The notes below the pieces were generated by a model that saw nothing but the letters and a program-made list of their open reading frames with translations, ran no database searches and had not been told where the DNA came from. A program made the position numbers and the translations under genes. A stretch of 64,000 nt of DNA from Stutzerimonas stutzeri KOS6 (GTDB taxonomy: Bacteria > Pseudomonadota > Gammaproteobacteria > Pseudomonadales > Pseudomonadaceae): contig NZ_KK020677.1 of assembly GCF_000307775.2 (NCBI RefSeq), forward strand, positions 204,482 through 268,481, read 5' to 3'. The first letter of the stretch is position 1. Each line of letters begins with the position of its first letter. This document shows positions 25,556 to 33,932 of the stretch, piece after piece.

Positions 25556-26431
25556 TCAGGGGGCCAGCACTTCCAGGGTGGCGCTATAGCTGGCGCGCCG
25601 CTGGGTCGCCGGTTTGCTCACGCCCTTGTCAGTGGTCAGCTCGGCTTCCAGCCAGTGCATGCCGGCTTCCGGCCAGGTGATGCTGACCTTGCCGTCGGCA
25701 TCGGTCTTCGCCTTGATCTCGCCCAGCTCGTCGCGGTAGCGATTGCCGCCGGGGATCACGCTGATCTCGATATCGGCGGCCGGCTTGCCTTCGAACAGGA
25801 AGACGAACTCGGCCGCTTCGCCGGCGAACAGGTCGTTGGGGTGGGTGACCGGCTTGAGTTCCAGACCCTGTCCGGTCGGCGCCAGTACTTCATCGGTGGG
25901 CGCGCCGGAGGTGACGAAGACTTCCATGCGGCTGCTGGTCTGGCTGACCTTGAGGTCTTCGGCCTTGGCCGGGACGTCCTTGGCAAAATTCTCCGGGTTG
26001 CCCATCCAACGGCGCGGCTGACCGTTTTCCTTCCAGCTGGCGAACAGGCCGCTGTTGGCGACCGCCAGCTTGTAGGTTCCCTTCTGGCTCAGTTGTACGT
26101 CGAAGGTGCTGCGGTAGCGGCCGATGGCACCGTTTTGCGGCGCGACCTTGGAGCCATCCGGCGCGATGATCTGCAGCTCCGGTACGGGCCGCCCGCGCAT
26201 GCCCGGCGGACCTCCTGCCGGCGCCTGGGCCGCTTCGCCAATGCCCTTGAGGCGCATCGGCACGTGTTCGAAATAGAACAGATCGTTGGAAACGGCGGCG
26301 TCGACGGTGATCCACGGCTCTTCGCCGGAGAGCACGGTTGCCGAGGGCAGCATCCAGGCGCGGTGAGCCTGGGCCGACAGCGGCAGGCAGACGGCGAGCG
26401 CCAGGGCGGTCCATTTGATGACGGGTTTCAT
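25556..26431 (-). CDS. Periplasmic DUF4198 protein
   Basis: This 291-residue exported protein has the signal peptide MKPVIKWTALALAVCLPLSA, cut after AQA, so the mature protein would begin with HRAWMLPSATVLSGEEPW. The DUF4198 domain has Ig-like beta strands, seen in GTYKLAVANSGLFASWKENG and the closing DADGKVSITWPEAGMHWLEAEL. Members are often next to metal-uptake genes; the N-terminal His could be a metal ligand, though this is not shown. I preferred this ATG (AGGAAG 6 nt before) over one six codons upstream that overlaps the DUF2271 stop. It sits between DUF2271 and the reductase in the operon. Confidence 0.78.
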   Translation of the reverse strand: MKPVIKWTALALAVCLPLSAQAHRAWMLPSATVLSGEEPWITVDAAVSNDLFYFEHVPMRLKGIGEAAQAPAGGPPGMRGRPVPELQIIAPDGSKVAPQNGAIGRYRSTFDVQLSQKGTYKLAVANSGLFASWKENGQPRRWMGNPENFAKDVPAKAEDLKVSQTSSRMEVFVTSGAPTDEVLAPTGQGLELKPVTHPNDLFAGEAAEFVFLFEGKPAADIEISVIPGGNRYRDELGEIKAKTDADGKVSITWPEAGMHWLEAELTTDKGVSKPATQRRASYSATLEVLAP

Positions 26432-26445
26432 GGCGTGCTTCCTGT

Positions 26446-26955
26446 TCATGGGGTCAGCTTGAGGGTGATTGCGCCCAGTTCGCTCTGGCCCTGGGCTTGG
26501 TGCTCGGCGCTCTGCTGAGGCGGCCAGCTGAACGGAACGCGCAGCAGTTCGCGGCCACCGACTTCACGGGCGGCTTCGACCACCAGGCGGTATTCGCCGG
26601 CTGCCAGCGTCTTGAGCGGCTCCTGCTTATCGGAGAACTGCAGCGTATGGCTGCCAACGGCGCGGGTTGCGCCGCTGACACCATCGATCGGCATCTCCAG
26701 GCTGCGGCCGCTGCGGCGCCACCATTGGCGCAGATCCTTGAGCCACTTCTCGCCTTCCTTGTCCTTGAGCTTGGTGTCGTACCACACCGCCAGATTGGCG
26801 ACGTGGCTCTGGTCCGGGCGCTCCAGCCAGATGGCGACATAGGGGCGGTGGTATTCGGCCACGTCCAGGCGAGGGATTTCCACATCGAGCTGCAGGTCCG
26901 CGGCGTGCAGAGGAGCGCTGAGCAGGGCGAGGGGCAACAACAAGCGTTTACGCAT
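26446..26955 (-). CDS. Periplasmic DUF2271 protein with flavinylation-like motif
   Basis: This 169-residue exported protein has a signal peptide MRKRLLLPLALLSAPLHA and a beta-rich DUF2271 domain. Near residue 91 is DGVSGATRAVGS, which matches the D-G-x-S/T-G-A-T pattern at which the ApbE enzyme attaches FMN to a threonine (here Thr97) in periplasmic redox proteins. Conserved Trp-rich LRQWWRRSG lies just before it. The stop lies 14 bp from the DUF4198 start, and the neighbouring PepSY gene is 10 bp upstream. I infer a flavin-bearing electron carrier for iron reduction. No ApbE gene is in the window. Confidence 0.8.
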   Translation of the reverse strand: MRKRLLLPLALLSAPLHAADLQLDVEIPRLDVAEYHRPYVAIWLERPDQSHVANLAVWYDTKLKDKEGEKWLKDLRQWWRRSGRSLEMPIDGVSGATRAVGSHTLQFSDKQEPLKTLAAGEYRLVVEAAREVGGRELLRVPFSWPPQQSAEHQAQGQSELGAITLKLTP

Positions 26956-26965
26956 GGGACAGTCC

Positions 26966-27559
26966 TTAGTGAATGAAGAGCAGCGCCAGCAGCACGGGGA
27001 TCACCAGACCCAGGCCGACCAGTGGCCAGGTACCGGGGCGGTTGCCGGCGTGACGTTGCAGAAGCAGCAGGCCGGTGAGGCTGAATACCACACAGGCAAC
27101 GGCGAACAGGTCGATGAACCAGCTCCAGGCTTCGCCGCTGTGACGGCCTTTGTGCAGGTCGTTGAAGTAGGCGATCCAGCCGCGGTCGGTCGACTCGTAT
27201 TCCAGCTCGCCGCTTTCCAGGCTCAGGCTGAGCCAGGCGTCGCCGCCGGGACGGGGCAGGGCGACATAGAGTTCGCCATCGCTCCACTCGACCTCACGGC
27301 CGTCCAGTTGCAGGTCCAGGGTCTGTTCCAGCCATTGCCGCAGATCAGCCGGCAAGCCGGCCTCTGGCGTATCGGCTTGCAGACTGCTGAGCAGCCGCTC
27401 GGGCAATTGCCCTTCGCGGGTTTCCACCAGCGGTTTGCTCTCGATCTGCCCGGCGTGGTTCAGCGTGATGCCGGTGACGGCGAACAGCAGCATGCCAACC
27501 AGGCAAAGCGCGGAGCTGATCCAGTGCCATTGGCGCAGGGTGCCGAGCCAGAAGTGCAT
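26966..27559 (-). CDS. PepSY-associated membrane protein
   Basis: This 197-residue membrane protein has helices at about 12-33, 146-167 and 177-196 and a periplasmic loop of ~110 residues between the first two. Histidines sit at helix ends: His12 and His35 at helix 1, His136 and His140 (DLHKGRHSG) just before helix 2. These are candidate heme or metal ligands, as in PepSY-TM reductases that carry electrons across the inner membrane. It probably receives electrons from the downstream flavodoxin/FNR protein and passes them to the DUF2271 protein encoded next. It lies 156 bp after the receptor gene. Confidence 0.82.
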   Translation of the reverse strand: MHFWLGTLRQWHWISSALCLVGMLLFAVTGITLNHAGQIESKPLVETREGQLPERLLSSLQADTPEAGLPADLRQWLEQTLDLQLDGREVEWSDGELYVALPRPGGDAWLSLSLESGELEYESTDRGWIAYFNDLHKGRHSGEAWSWFIDLFAVACVVFSLTGLLLLQRHAGNRPGTWPLVGLGLVIPVLLALLFIH

Positions 27560-27677
27560 GGTGGTCCTTGTCGTGCGGGAAGGTGGACGAATTCTAGGTC
27601 GACTGACGTGGCGATGCTAAAGATTTACAAATAGCATACATTCGCGTCTTTCATTTTCTGTGTAGGCGAGAACAACA

Positions 27678-27698
27678 GAGCCGGGATGGTCCCGGCTC
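27678..27698 (-). terminator. Hairpin after the receptor gene
   Basis: GAGCCGGGA and TCCCGGCTC form a perfect 9-bp stem with a 3-nt loop, followed on the minus strand by TGTTGTT. It lies 18 bp past the receptor stop and may reduce transcription into the PepSY-DUF2271-DUF4198-reductase genes rather than block it. Confidence 0.6.
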
Positions 27699-27715
27699 GT
27701 TGTGTCGCCTTCAGC

Positions 27716-29956
27716 TCAGAAGGTCAGGTTGGCGGACAGCCAGAGGCGGCGGCCTTCCTCCACAATACCGGTAGTGGCCGCCCCGGAGTGGCTGAAGTCG
27801 GTGCCGTAGGCAGGGGCGCCAGGTGCGCCGCCGGGAGTGATGAGGACACCGGCGTTGTTATAACGAGGAGCGGAATAGGTGGTGTAGGCCTTGCCGTCAA
27901 CAAAGTCCTTGTCGAACAGGTTGTAGATCGTCGCATTGAACGTCAGGTTTTCCGTGGCCCGATATGACCCGCCAAGGTGGAACAGGGTGTATGCCTTGGC
28001 GTTCTTGCCCAACGTGTCGTAGATCGACTGGCTGGTGGAGTAGCTGCCATCAGCATTAGCGAGGTTGGCATAGCTGGAGGTGAAGCGCGCGCGCTCACCG
28101 CGATACTCGCCCCTCAGCCACAGGCCCAGACGGTCGGTAGTCTGCCAGTCGAGCTTGGCATTGGCCAAGTGTTCGGGCGTGTTGGTCAGCGGCTCACCCT
28201 TGTTGTCGCCACTCTTCTGCTCGCTATCGGTGTAGGTGTAGTTGGCGCTCAGCTTCCAGGCTGGAGCGAACTGCCAGCTGCCGCCCAGCTCCAGCCCCTG
28301 GGTTACCGCTTCGTCGACATTGATCTGCTGCGAACAGGTCCCGCCGCTGTTACCCGCGCACAGCGGGTCGGTAATCGGATCGCCGCTGGCGATCTTGTCC
28401 TTGAACTTGTTGTGGAACAGCGTGGCGTTGGCGCTGTAGCCGGTCAGGCTGTCGAAATAGGCGCCGATCTCCGTGCTGGTGGTTGTCTCGGGGTCCAGGT
28501 CGGGGTTGCCGATGGTGATGATGGTGCCCTGGCCGGTTACGCCATTGATGCCGCCGTGCAGGTCGTTCAGGTCCGGCGTCTTGTAGCCTTTGCTGATGCC
28601 GCCCTTGAGGGTCCAGTTGTCGGTGGTGTTCCAGACCAGGTAAGCCCGCGGGCTGACGTGCCCGCCGAAGGACTCGTGGTCGTCGTAGCGGGCACCGAGG
28701 GTTAGCGCCAGGTCGTCGCGCAGACGCCACTCGTCCTCGGCAAACAGTGCCCAGGTTTTCTGCTCGAATTCCGTTTGGGCGATGCCATCGGTCATCTCGG
28801 CTTTCCACCATTGGCCGCCTACGGTGGCGATATGCGACTCGCCGATCGGGGCAACCAGTTTAGTGTCGAGGACCAGGTTCGTGGTTTCCAGCTCGCGATC
28901 GTCTCCGCCGACTGCGCCAGATACGGCGGTCGGCGCGCCGATGGTGCCGGGAATCGTGCGGCCGATGGTTTCGGTGGTGTTGTGCATCAGGCTGGATTCG
29001 AGCGTGCCGAATCCCAGTCGACCGGTATGGGTGAGCGCGATCTGTTCGCGCTCGAAGCGAAGCTCGTCGGCATAGCCATTTGCGGCAGTGTCCGGTGCGC
29101 TGCAGGCCCTGTTCAGGCCGTCCAGGGTGCCGAGCTGGCAGGCGTCGTTGTTGTAGGCTTGCCGGCCGCGCTCGAGGTCCAGTGCGAAATCGTGGTCGTC
29201 ATGCGGTGTCAGGGTGAGACGGGCGCCGAGATTGTGATTGCGGCCATCCACTGGTGAAGGCCCGCGCTTGCTCACATCCACCCCGTTGCCATAGCTCAGG
29301 TCGGACTCTTCTCGATCGAACAGGCTGCCGCGCACCTGCAGGCCAAGCAGCCCGTCGACCAGCGGCCCGCTGGCGTAGACGCCGGTATTGCGGGTATCGC
29401 CGAAGTCACGGTCTTGCTGATAGGTGTAGTCCTGAGTCAGCGAGCCGGTCCATTCCTTGGCTACCTTGCGGGTGATGATGTTGATCACTCCACCCATCGC
29501 ATCGGAGCCATAAAGCGTCGACATCGGGCCGCGGATCACTTCGATGCGTTCGATGGCGGACAGCGGCGGCATGAAGCTGGTGGACGTTTCGTTGAAGCCG
29601 TTGGGGGTGACGTTGCCCGCGGCGTTCTGCCGGCGACCGTCGATCAGGATCAGAGTGTATTCACTGGGCATGCCGCGAATGCTGATATTCAGTCCGCCGG
29701 TCTTGCCCGTACTCTGGCCGATGTCGATGCCTTCCACGTCGCCCAGGGCCTGCGCCAGGTTGTTGTAGCGCTTCTGCTGCAAGTCCTCCTGGCTGATCAC
29801 GCTGATGCTCGCTGGCGCTTCGGTGATCTTTTGTTCGAAGCCGGAGGCACTGACGACCGTGTCGTTGAGCGTGACCGGTTCGGTCTGGGCGTAGGCCGTC
29901 AGGCTGCAGCCAATCAGGGCGCAGGACAGGGTGGTTCGTGCGAAGGGAATGGGCAT
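27716..29956 (-). CDS. TonB-dependent siderophore receptor (CirA/FepA-like)
   Basis: This 746-residue outer-membrane receptor has a signal peptide (~1-23, cut near AYAQ), a TonB box-like LNDTVVSASG, and a plug (~45-160: PASISVISQEDLQ, NISIRGMPSEYTLILIDGRR, IERIEVIRGPMSTLYGSDA, GGVINIITRK). A barrel follows and ends RRLWLSANLTF with a terminal Phe. Plug sequence and length place it near catecholate receptors such as FepA/PfeA/PirA and CirA, but the substrate cannot be fixed. Fur-like boxes stand just upstream, so iron starvation is the likely signal. It heads the cluster with the reductive proteins. Confidence 0.88.
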   Translation of the reverse strand: MPIPFARTTLSCALIGCSLTAYAQTEPVTLNDTVVSASGFEQKITEAPASISVISQEDLQQKRYNNLAQALGDVEGIDIGQSTGKTGGLNISIRGMPSEYTLILIDGRRQNAAGNVTPNGFNETSTSFMPPLSAIERIEVIRGPMSTLYGSDAMGGVINIITRKVAKEWTGSLTQDYTYQQDRDFGDTRNTGVYASGPLVDGLLGLQVRGSLFDREESDLSYGNGVDVSKRGPSPVDGRNHNLGARLTLTPHDDHDFALDLERGRQAYNNDACQLGTLDGLNRACSAPDTAANGYADELRFEREQIALTHTGRLGFGTLESSLMHNTTETIGRTIPGTIGAPTAVSGAVGGDDRELETTNLVLDTKLVAPIGESHIATVGGQWWKAEMTDGIAQTEFEQKTWALFAEDEWRLRDDLALTLGARYDDHESFGGHVSPRAYLVWNTTDNWTLKGGISKGYKTPDLNDLHGGINGVTGQGTIITIGNPDLDPETTTSTEIGAYFDSLTGYSANATLFHNKFKDKIASGDPITDPLCAGNSGGTCSQQINVDEAVTQGLELGGSWQFAPAWKLSANYTYTDSEQKSGDNKGEPLTNTPEHLANAKLDWQTTDRLGLWLRGEYRGERARFTSSYANLANADGSYSTSQSIYDTLGKNAKAYTLFHLGGSYRATENLTFNATIYNLFDKDFVDGKAYTTYSAPRYNNAGVLITPGGAPGAPAYGTDFSHSGAATTGIVEEGRRLWLSANLTF

Positions 29957-29991
29957 GCGGGCTCCTTGTGTGCCGTCTCGTCAAGGCTCGC

Positions 29992-30047
29992 ATGATAATT
30001 ATTCTTAAATAAGAATTTACGTTTGTTCGCGATAATTTCTCATTTGC
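29992..30047. promoter_or_regulatory. Fur-like sites upstream of the second TonB receptor
   Basis: ATGATAATTATTCTT begins at 29992 and runs into the palindromic core ATTCTTAAATAAGAAT (30001-30016). A second 19-bp Fur-like sequence, GCGATAATTTCTCATTTGC, is at 30029-30047. Both are AT-rich islands and lie 36-91 bp before the receptor ATG (minus strand). Confidence 0.65.
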
Positions 30048-30153
30048 ATGGGTTGAACAGGGTGGCAGCCTTACTGCCGTCGGGGTTCTGCGATTGTAAG
30101 GAAATATTTATCGATCGAGCGGGGCGTGTGCTTGCCGCTCGATCGTGATCCAG

Positions 30154-30858
30154 CTACGGCATCTGCACTTCGATGACACCATCGGCGCTGACCGTGACCT
30201 GGCGGCTGCCCGCCTCGATTTCGGGGATGGGTGCCGACTCCATCATGTCCATCTTCATCGCGCTGCTGCGCATGACCGGCTGCAATCCTCCGCCGTTGAG
30301 GTTGAGGCTCACCAGCTTGTAGCCGCTGCCGCCGAGCGCCTCGGTCGCCAGCTGTGCCCGAGCCTGGAAGGCGGCGACGGCATCCTTGAGCAGGGCATCT
30401 TCGTTCTGCTTGCGGATCGGGTCGGAGACGCTGAAGTACATGCCGCCCATTTTCAGGCTTTTCATCAGTTCGGCGGTCAGTTTCGACAGGCTGGCGAAGT
30501 CGCTGCTTTCCAGGCGTAGCTCGGCACGTTCGCGCCAGCCGGTGATCTGCTGGCCCTTGTCGTCGTAGACCGGGTAGCTGTTGCGGCTGCCCTGGCTGAC
30601 GATCACGTCCTTGTTCTGGCGTGCGCTCTGCAGCGCCTGGTTCAGCGTGCGGGTGTTCTGCGCCGCGAGTTCGGCCGGATTGCTGTGCTGTGCTTCGCTG
30701 TAGAGCGTGACGTGCATGCGATCATGAGCGACTTCGCTGCTGACTTCGGCGCGAAGTGCGACCTGGTTGTAGCGGGGCTGTTCGGCCATGGCGGGCAGGC
30801 TTGTGAAGCTGGCGACAACCGCCAGCAGAGCGGCACTGTGCAGGAGGATACGGGACAT
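30154..30858 (-). CDS. SIMPL (DUF541) periplasmic protein
   Basis: This 234-residue exported protein has a signal peptide MSRILLHSAALLAVVASF, probably cut at AMA-EQPRYN, and one SIMPL/DUF541 domain. Family strands are VALRAEVSSEVAHDRMHVTLY, TRTLNQALQSARQNKDVIV and the close GSRQVTVSADGVIEVQM. The function of SIMPL proteins is not known; they form oligomeric periplasmic rings in some relatives. The ATG at 30858 fits with the signal peptide; an in-frame start at 30969 would bury it. It is divergent from roxS. Confidence 0.82.
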   Translation of the reverse strand: MSRILLHSAALLAVVASFTSLPAMAEQPRYNQVALRAEVSSEVAHDRMHVTLYSEAQHSNPAELAAQNTRTLNQALQSARQNKDVIVSQGSRNSYPVYDDKGQQITGWRERAELRLESSDFASLSKLTAELMKSLKMGGMYFSVSDPIRKQNEDALLKDAVAAFQARAQLATEALGGSGYKLVSLNLNGGGLQPVMRSSAMKMDMMESAPIPEIEAGSRQVTVSADGVIEVQMP

Positions 30859-30982
30859 GACGGTTCCTTGCTGGAGCACCTCGGCGGTGCGATAGCACAA
30901 GACTCTACCTGCGCCGGCCAATCTATGCAGCCGCCCGTGCGGCGCGTTGCCGCATTTCGGGCTGGGCACCGGGCGGCTTGGT

Positions 30983-30988
30983 TATACT
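30983..30988 (+). promoter_or_regulatory. -10 element for roxSR
   Basis: TATACT in TTGGTTATACTCCGCC lies 22 bp before the roxS ATG. No clear -35 was found. Confidence 0.4.
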
Positions 30989-31010
30989 CCGCCGAATCGT
31001 TGGAGACTCC

Positions 31011-32264
31011 ATGTACGCATCCGTCCCGCTGCTCTCTGCCAGCCGGCAGAATCTTCGCTTACTGACCCTCATCCGCGTCGTTGTGCTGGCCGCGCAATCC
31101 GGCGCCGTGGGTGTCGCCTACGCGACTCAGTTGCTGGAGTTGCCCTGGCTTGCGCTCGGTATCACGCTTGCTGTGTCGGCCGTGCTTTGCCTGGGCACCG
31201 CGCTGCGATTGCGTGGCCCCTGGCCGGTCACCGATCTGGAATATGCGGTGCACCTTGGCTGCGACCTGCTGATTCACAGTGCCCTGCTGTACTACTCCGG
31301 CGGTTCGACCAATCCCTTCGTGTCCTACTATCTGGTCCCGCTGACCATTGCCGCGGCGACGCTGCCCTGGCTGTATTCGATCGTGCTGTCCGGCCTGGCT
31401 CTGCTTGGTTATACGCTGATGCTGGTGTGGTACGACCCGCTCGCCCTGCCGCCGCTGGAGCGCGCCACGCTGCAGGTTTACGGCATGTGGCTGAGCTTCG
31501 CGCTGGCAGCAGCGCTGATCACCTTCTTCGTCGCGCGCATGGCCGAGCAGCTGCGCCGCCAGGAAGAGCAGCAGGCCCAGCGTCGCGAGGAAAGCATGCG
31601 CGATCAGCAGTTGCTGGCCGTGGCTACGCAGGCCGCCGGGGCTGCGCACGAGCTGGGTACTCCGCTGGCGACCATGAGCGTGCTGCTCAAGGAGTTGCGC
31701 CAGGAGTACCAGGACCCGCAGCTGAGCGAAGACCTTGGCCTGCTGCAGTCGCAGGTCCAGTTGTGCAAGGAGAGCCTGCGCCAACTGGTGCGCGCTGCCG
31801 AGGCTGATCGCCGCCAGGCGATCGTCGAGCAGACGGCTCGCGAATGGGTCGACACGGTGTTGCAGCGCTGGCACCTGATGCGTCCTGAAGCGACCTTTCG
31901 CTTCCAGTGCGTGGGCCTCGGCAGCGCGCCGCGCCTGATGCCGCCGGCAGACCTCAGTCAGTCGCTGCTCAACCTGCTGAACAACGCCACCGACGCCAGC
32001 CCGGAGAACCTCGATATTCGCCTGGACTGGGATGCCCAGTGGATCAGGCTGACCATCCGCGACCACGGTGCAGGTGTGCCGCTGGCCGTCGCCGAGCAGA
32101 TCGGCAGGCCATTCATCACGACCAAGGGTAAAGGTTTCGGCCTTGGTCTGTTTCTCAGTCAGGCCAGCGTGACGCGCGCTGGAGGCACAGTGAAGCTCTA
32201 CAATCACGAAGAAAGTGGCACACTGACAGAACTGCGTCTGCCACGTGGTTCGGTGCGCGCCTGA
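31011..32264 (+). CDS. roxS: Redox sensor histidine kinase RoxS (RegB/PrrB family)
   Basis: This 417-residue membrane kinase has six N-terminal helices (~20-180). The RegB/PrrB/RoxS quinone-sensing signature is GGSTNPFVSYYLVPLTIAA. The H-box has the phosphorylated His213 in GAAHELGTPLATMSVLL. The ATPase domain has NLLNNATDASP (N-box), RDHGAGVP (G1) and KGKGFGLGLFLS (G2). RoxS-type kinases report the state of the respiratory chain and control terminal oxidases. It is paired with roxR, 31 bp downstream. GGAG lies 5-8 nt before the ATG. Confidence 0.9.
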   Translation: MYASVPLLSASRQNLRLLTLIRVVVLAAQSGAVGVAYATQLLELPWLALGITLAVSAVLCLGTALRLRGPWPVTDLEYAVHLGCDLLIHSALLYYSGGSTNPFVSYYLVPLTIAAATLPWLYSIVLSGLALLGYTLMLVWYDPLALPPLERATLQVYGMWLSFALAAALITFFVARMAEQLRRQEEQQAQRREESMRDQQLLAVATQAAGAAHELGTPLATMSVLLKELRQEYQDPQLSEDLGLLQSQVQLCKESLRQLVRAAEADRRQAIVEQTAREWVDTVLQRWHLMRPEATFRFQCVGLGSAPRLMPPADLSQSLLNLLNNATDASPENLDIRLDWDAQWIRLTIRDHGAGVPLAVAEQIGRPFITTKGKGFGLGLFLSQASVTRAGGTVKLYNHEESGTLTELRLPRGSVRA

Positions 32265-32295
32265 TCCCGAGTGTCCAATGCGAGGAAATGCACAG

Positions 32296-32856
32296 ATGAC
32301 CGACGAATTGCAGCAAGAGGGCGAAGAACAACCTCATCTGCTGTTGGTGGATGACGACCCCACCTTCACTCGTGTAATGGCGCGTGCCATGAGTCGCCGC
32401 GGGTTGCAGGTCAGTATCGCCGGCTCGGCCGAGGAGGGCCTGGCTCTGGCCAGGCAGGACATCCCCGACTACGCGGTGCTCGACCTGAAGATGGAGGGCG
32501 ACTCCGGCCTGGTGCTGCTGCCCAAGCTGCTCGAACTGGACCCGGAAATGCGGGTGCTGATCCTGACCGGCTACTCCAGCATCGCCACCGCCGTTGAGGC
32601 GATCAAGCGTGGTGCCTGCAATTACCTGTGCAAACCTGCTGACGCCGACGACGTGCTGGCGGCACTGCTGTCTCAGCATGCCGATCTGGACAGCCTGGTA
32701 CCGGAAAACCCCATGTCGGTCGACCGCCTGCAGTGGGAGCATATCCAGCGCGTGCTCAGCGAGCACGACGGCAACATCTCCGCCACTGCTCGCGCGCTGG
32801 GGATGCATCGTCGAACCTTGCAGCGCAAGCTGCAGAAGCGACCGGTCCGGCGCTGA
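32296..32856 (+). CDS. roxR: Response regulator RoxR (RegA/PrrA family)
   Basis: This 186-residue two-domain regulator has a receiver (~13-130) with acidic pocket Asp19-Asp21, phosphoacceptor Asp63 in YAVLDLKMEGDSG and the conserved Lys in CNYLCKPADADD. The Fis-type helix-turn-helix at the end, NISATARALGMHRRTLQRKLQKR, is nearly invariant in the RegA/PrrA/RoxR group. It is predicted to respond to RoxS and control respiratory genes, cyanide-insensitive oxidase among them in P. aeruginosa. GAGGAAA lies upstream of the ATG; an earlier ATG at 32278 lies in the preceding leader. Confidence 0.92.
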   Translation: MTDELQQEGEEQPHLLLVDDDPTFTRVMARAMSRRGLQVSIAGSAEEGLALARQDIPDYAVLDLKMEGDSGLVLLPKLLELDPEMRVLILTGYSSIATAVEAIKRGACNYLCKPADADDVLAALLSQHADLDSLVPENPMSVDRLQWEHIQRVLSEHDGNISATARALGMHRRTLQRKLQKRPVRR

Positions 32857-32990
32857 CTCGAGGGCACCGCTGAACGCCGGGTGTCGATAGCCCGGCTGCT
32901 GCCCGGCGGCTTGCCCTCCGGCGCGGCTGTGGATGAGCCGTCGCGGCGCTCTTGCTTTATGCTTGCGCTTTCGTAGTCGCGGACCTCCCC

Positions 32991-33932
32991 ATGCTTCCCC
33001 TTGTTCTGCAGACCCTGAGCGTGACCGCTCCGGTGTTCGCCATGCTCTTTCTCGGCGTTGCGCTCAAGCGTCTCGGCTGGATTGATGCCGCTTTCGTATC
33101 TACCGCCTCCGCGCTGGTGTTCAAGGGCACCATGCCGACGCTGCTGTTCATTTCCATCATCAAGGCCGACCTGAACACGGCGCTGCAGCCCGGGTTGTTG
33201 ATCTATTTCGTCTTCGCCACCATCGCCACCTTTGCTCTCGCCTGGATCTGGGCGCTCTGGCGCTGCCCGACCGCCGATCGCGGCGTATACGTCCAGGGGG
33301 CCTTCCGCGGCAACAATGGCATCGTCGGCCTCGCGCTGGCCAGCAGCCTCTACGGCGATTACGGTCTCTCGCTCGGCGGCGTGCTGGCCGGTGTGGTTAT
33401 TCTGGTCTACAACAGCCTTTCGGCAGTTGTGCTGGCGATGTACAGCCCTGGAGGGCGTGTCGGGGCAAAGGGCATTCTCCTCAGTATCCTGCGCAACCCG
33501 CTGATTATCGGTGTGGTGGCCGCGGTGCCGTTCGCCTACTGGCAGGTGGCCCTTCCTGGCTGGTTGATGACATCCGGGCAGTACTTTGCACAGATGACCC
33601 TGCCACTGGCCCTGATCTGCATCGGCGCCACCCTAACTCTGGATGTGCTGCGCCAGAGCAGCGGCAGTGCGCTGAGCTCGAGTCTGATGAAAATGATCTG
33701 GTTACCGGCGATCGCGACCTCGGGTGCCTGGATGTTTGGCTTCCGCGGCGCCGAGCTGGGTATTCTCTTTCTCTACTTTGCCAGCCCCACAGCCGCCGCG
33801 AGCTTCGTCATGGCGCGCGCGGTGAACTCCAATCACCAACTGGCGGCAGCCATAATCGTCATCACGACCCTGATGGCTGCGCTTAGCATTAACCTGGGAT
33901 TGTTTCTGCTCGGCTGGCTGGGCTGGATATAG
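32991..33932 (+). CDS. AEC-family carrier (auxin efflux carrier type)
   Basis: This 313-residue protein has about ten hydrophobic segments and belongs to the AEC family of the bile/arsenite/riboflavin transporter group. Signatures are GVALKRLGWID near the first helix, FRGNNGIVGLALASSLYG (half-point motif with Asn) and the C-terminal FASPTAAASFVMARAVNSN. Family members carry malate, malonate or other small acids; the substrate is unknown here. I preferred the ATG at 32991 over an upstream in-frame codon because the N-terminal helix begins there. The gap 33933-34150 (218 bp) shows no gene. Confidence 0.82.
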   Translation: MLPLVLQTLSVTAPVFAMLFLGVALKRLGWIDAAFVSTASALVFKGTMPTLLFISIIKADLNTALQPGLLIYFVFATIATFALAWIWALWRCPTADRGVYVQGAFRGNNGIVGLALASSLYGDYGLSLGGVLAGVVILVYNSLSAVVLAMYSPGGRVGAKGILLSILRNPLIIGVVAAVPFAYWQVALPGWLMTSGQYFAQMTLPLALICIGATLTLDVLRQSSGSALSSSLMKMIWLPAIATSGAWMFGFRGAELGILFLYFASPTAAASFVMARAVNSNHQLAAAIIVITTLMAALSINLGLFLLGWLGWI

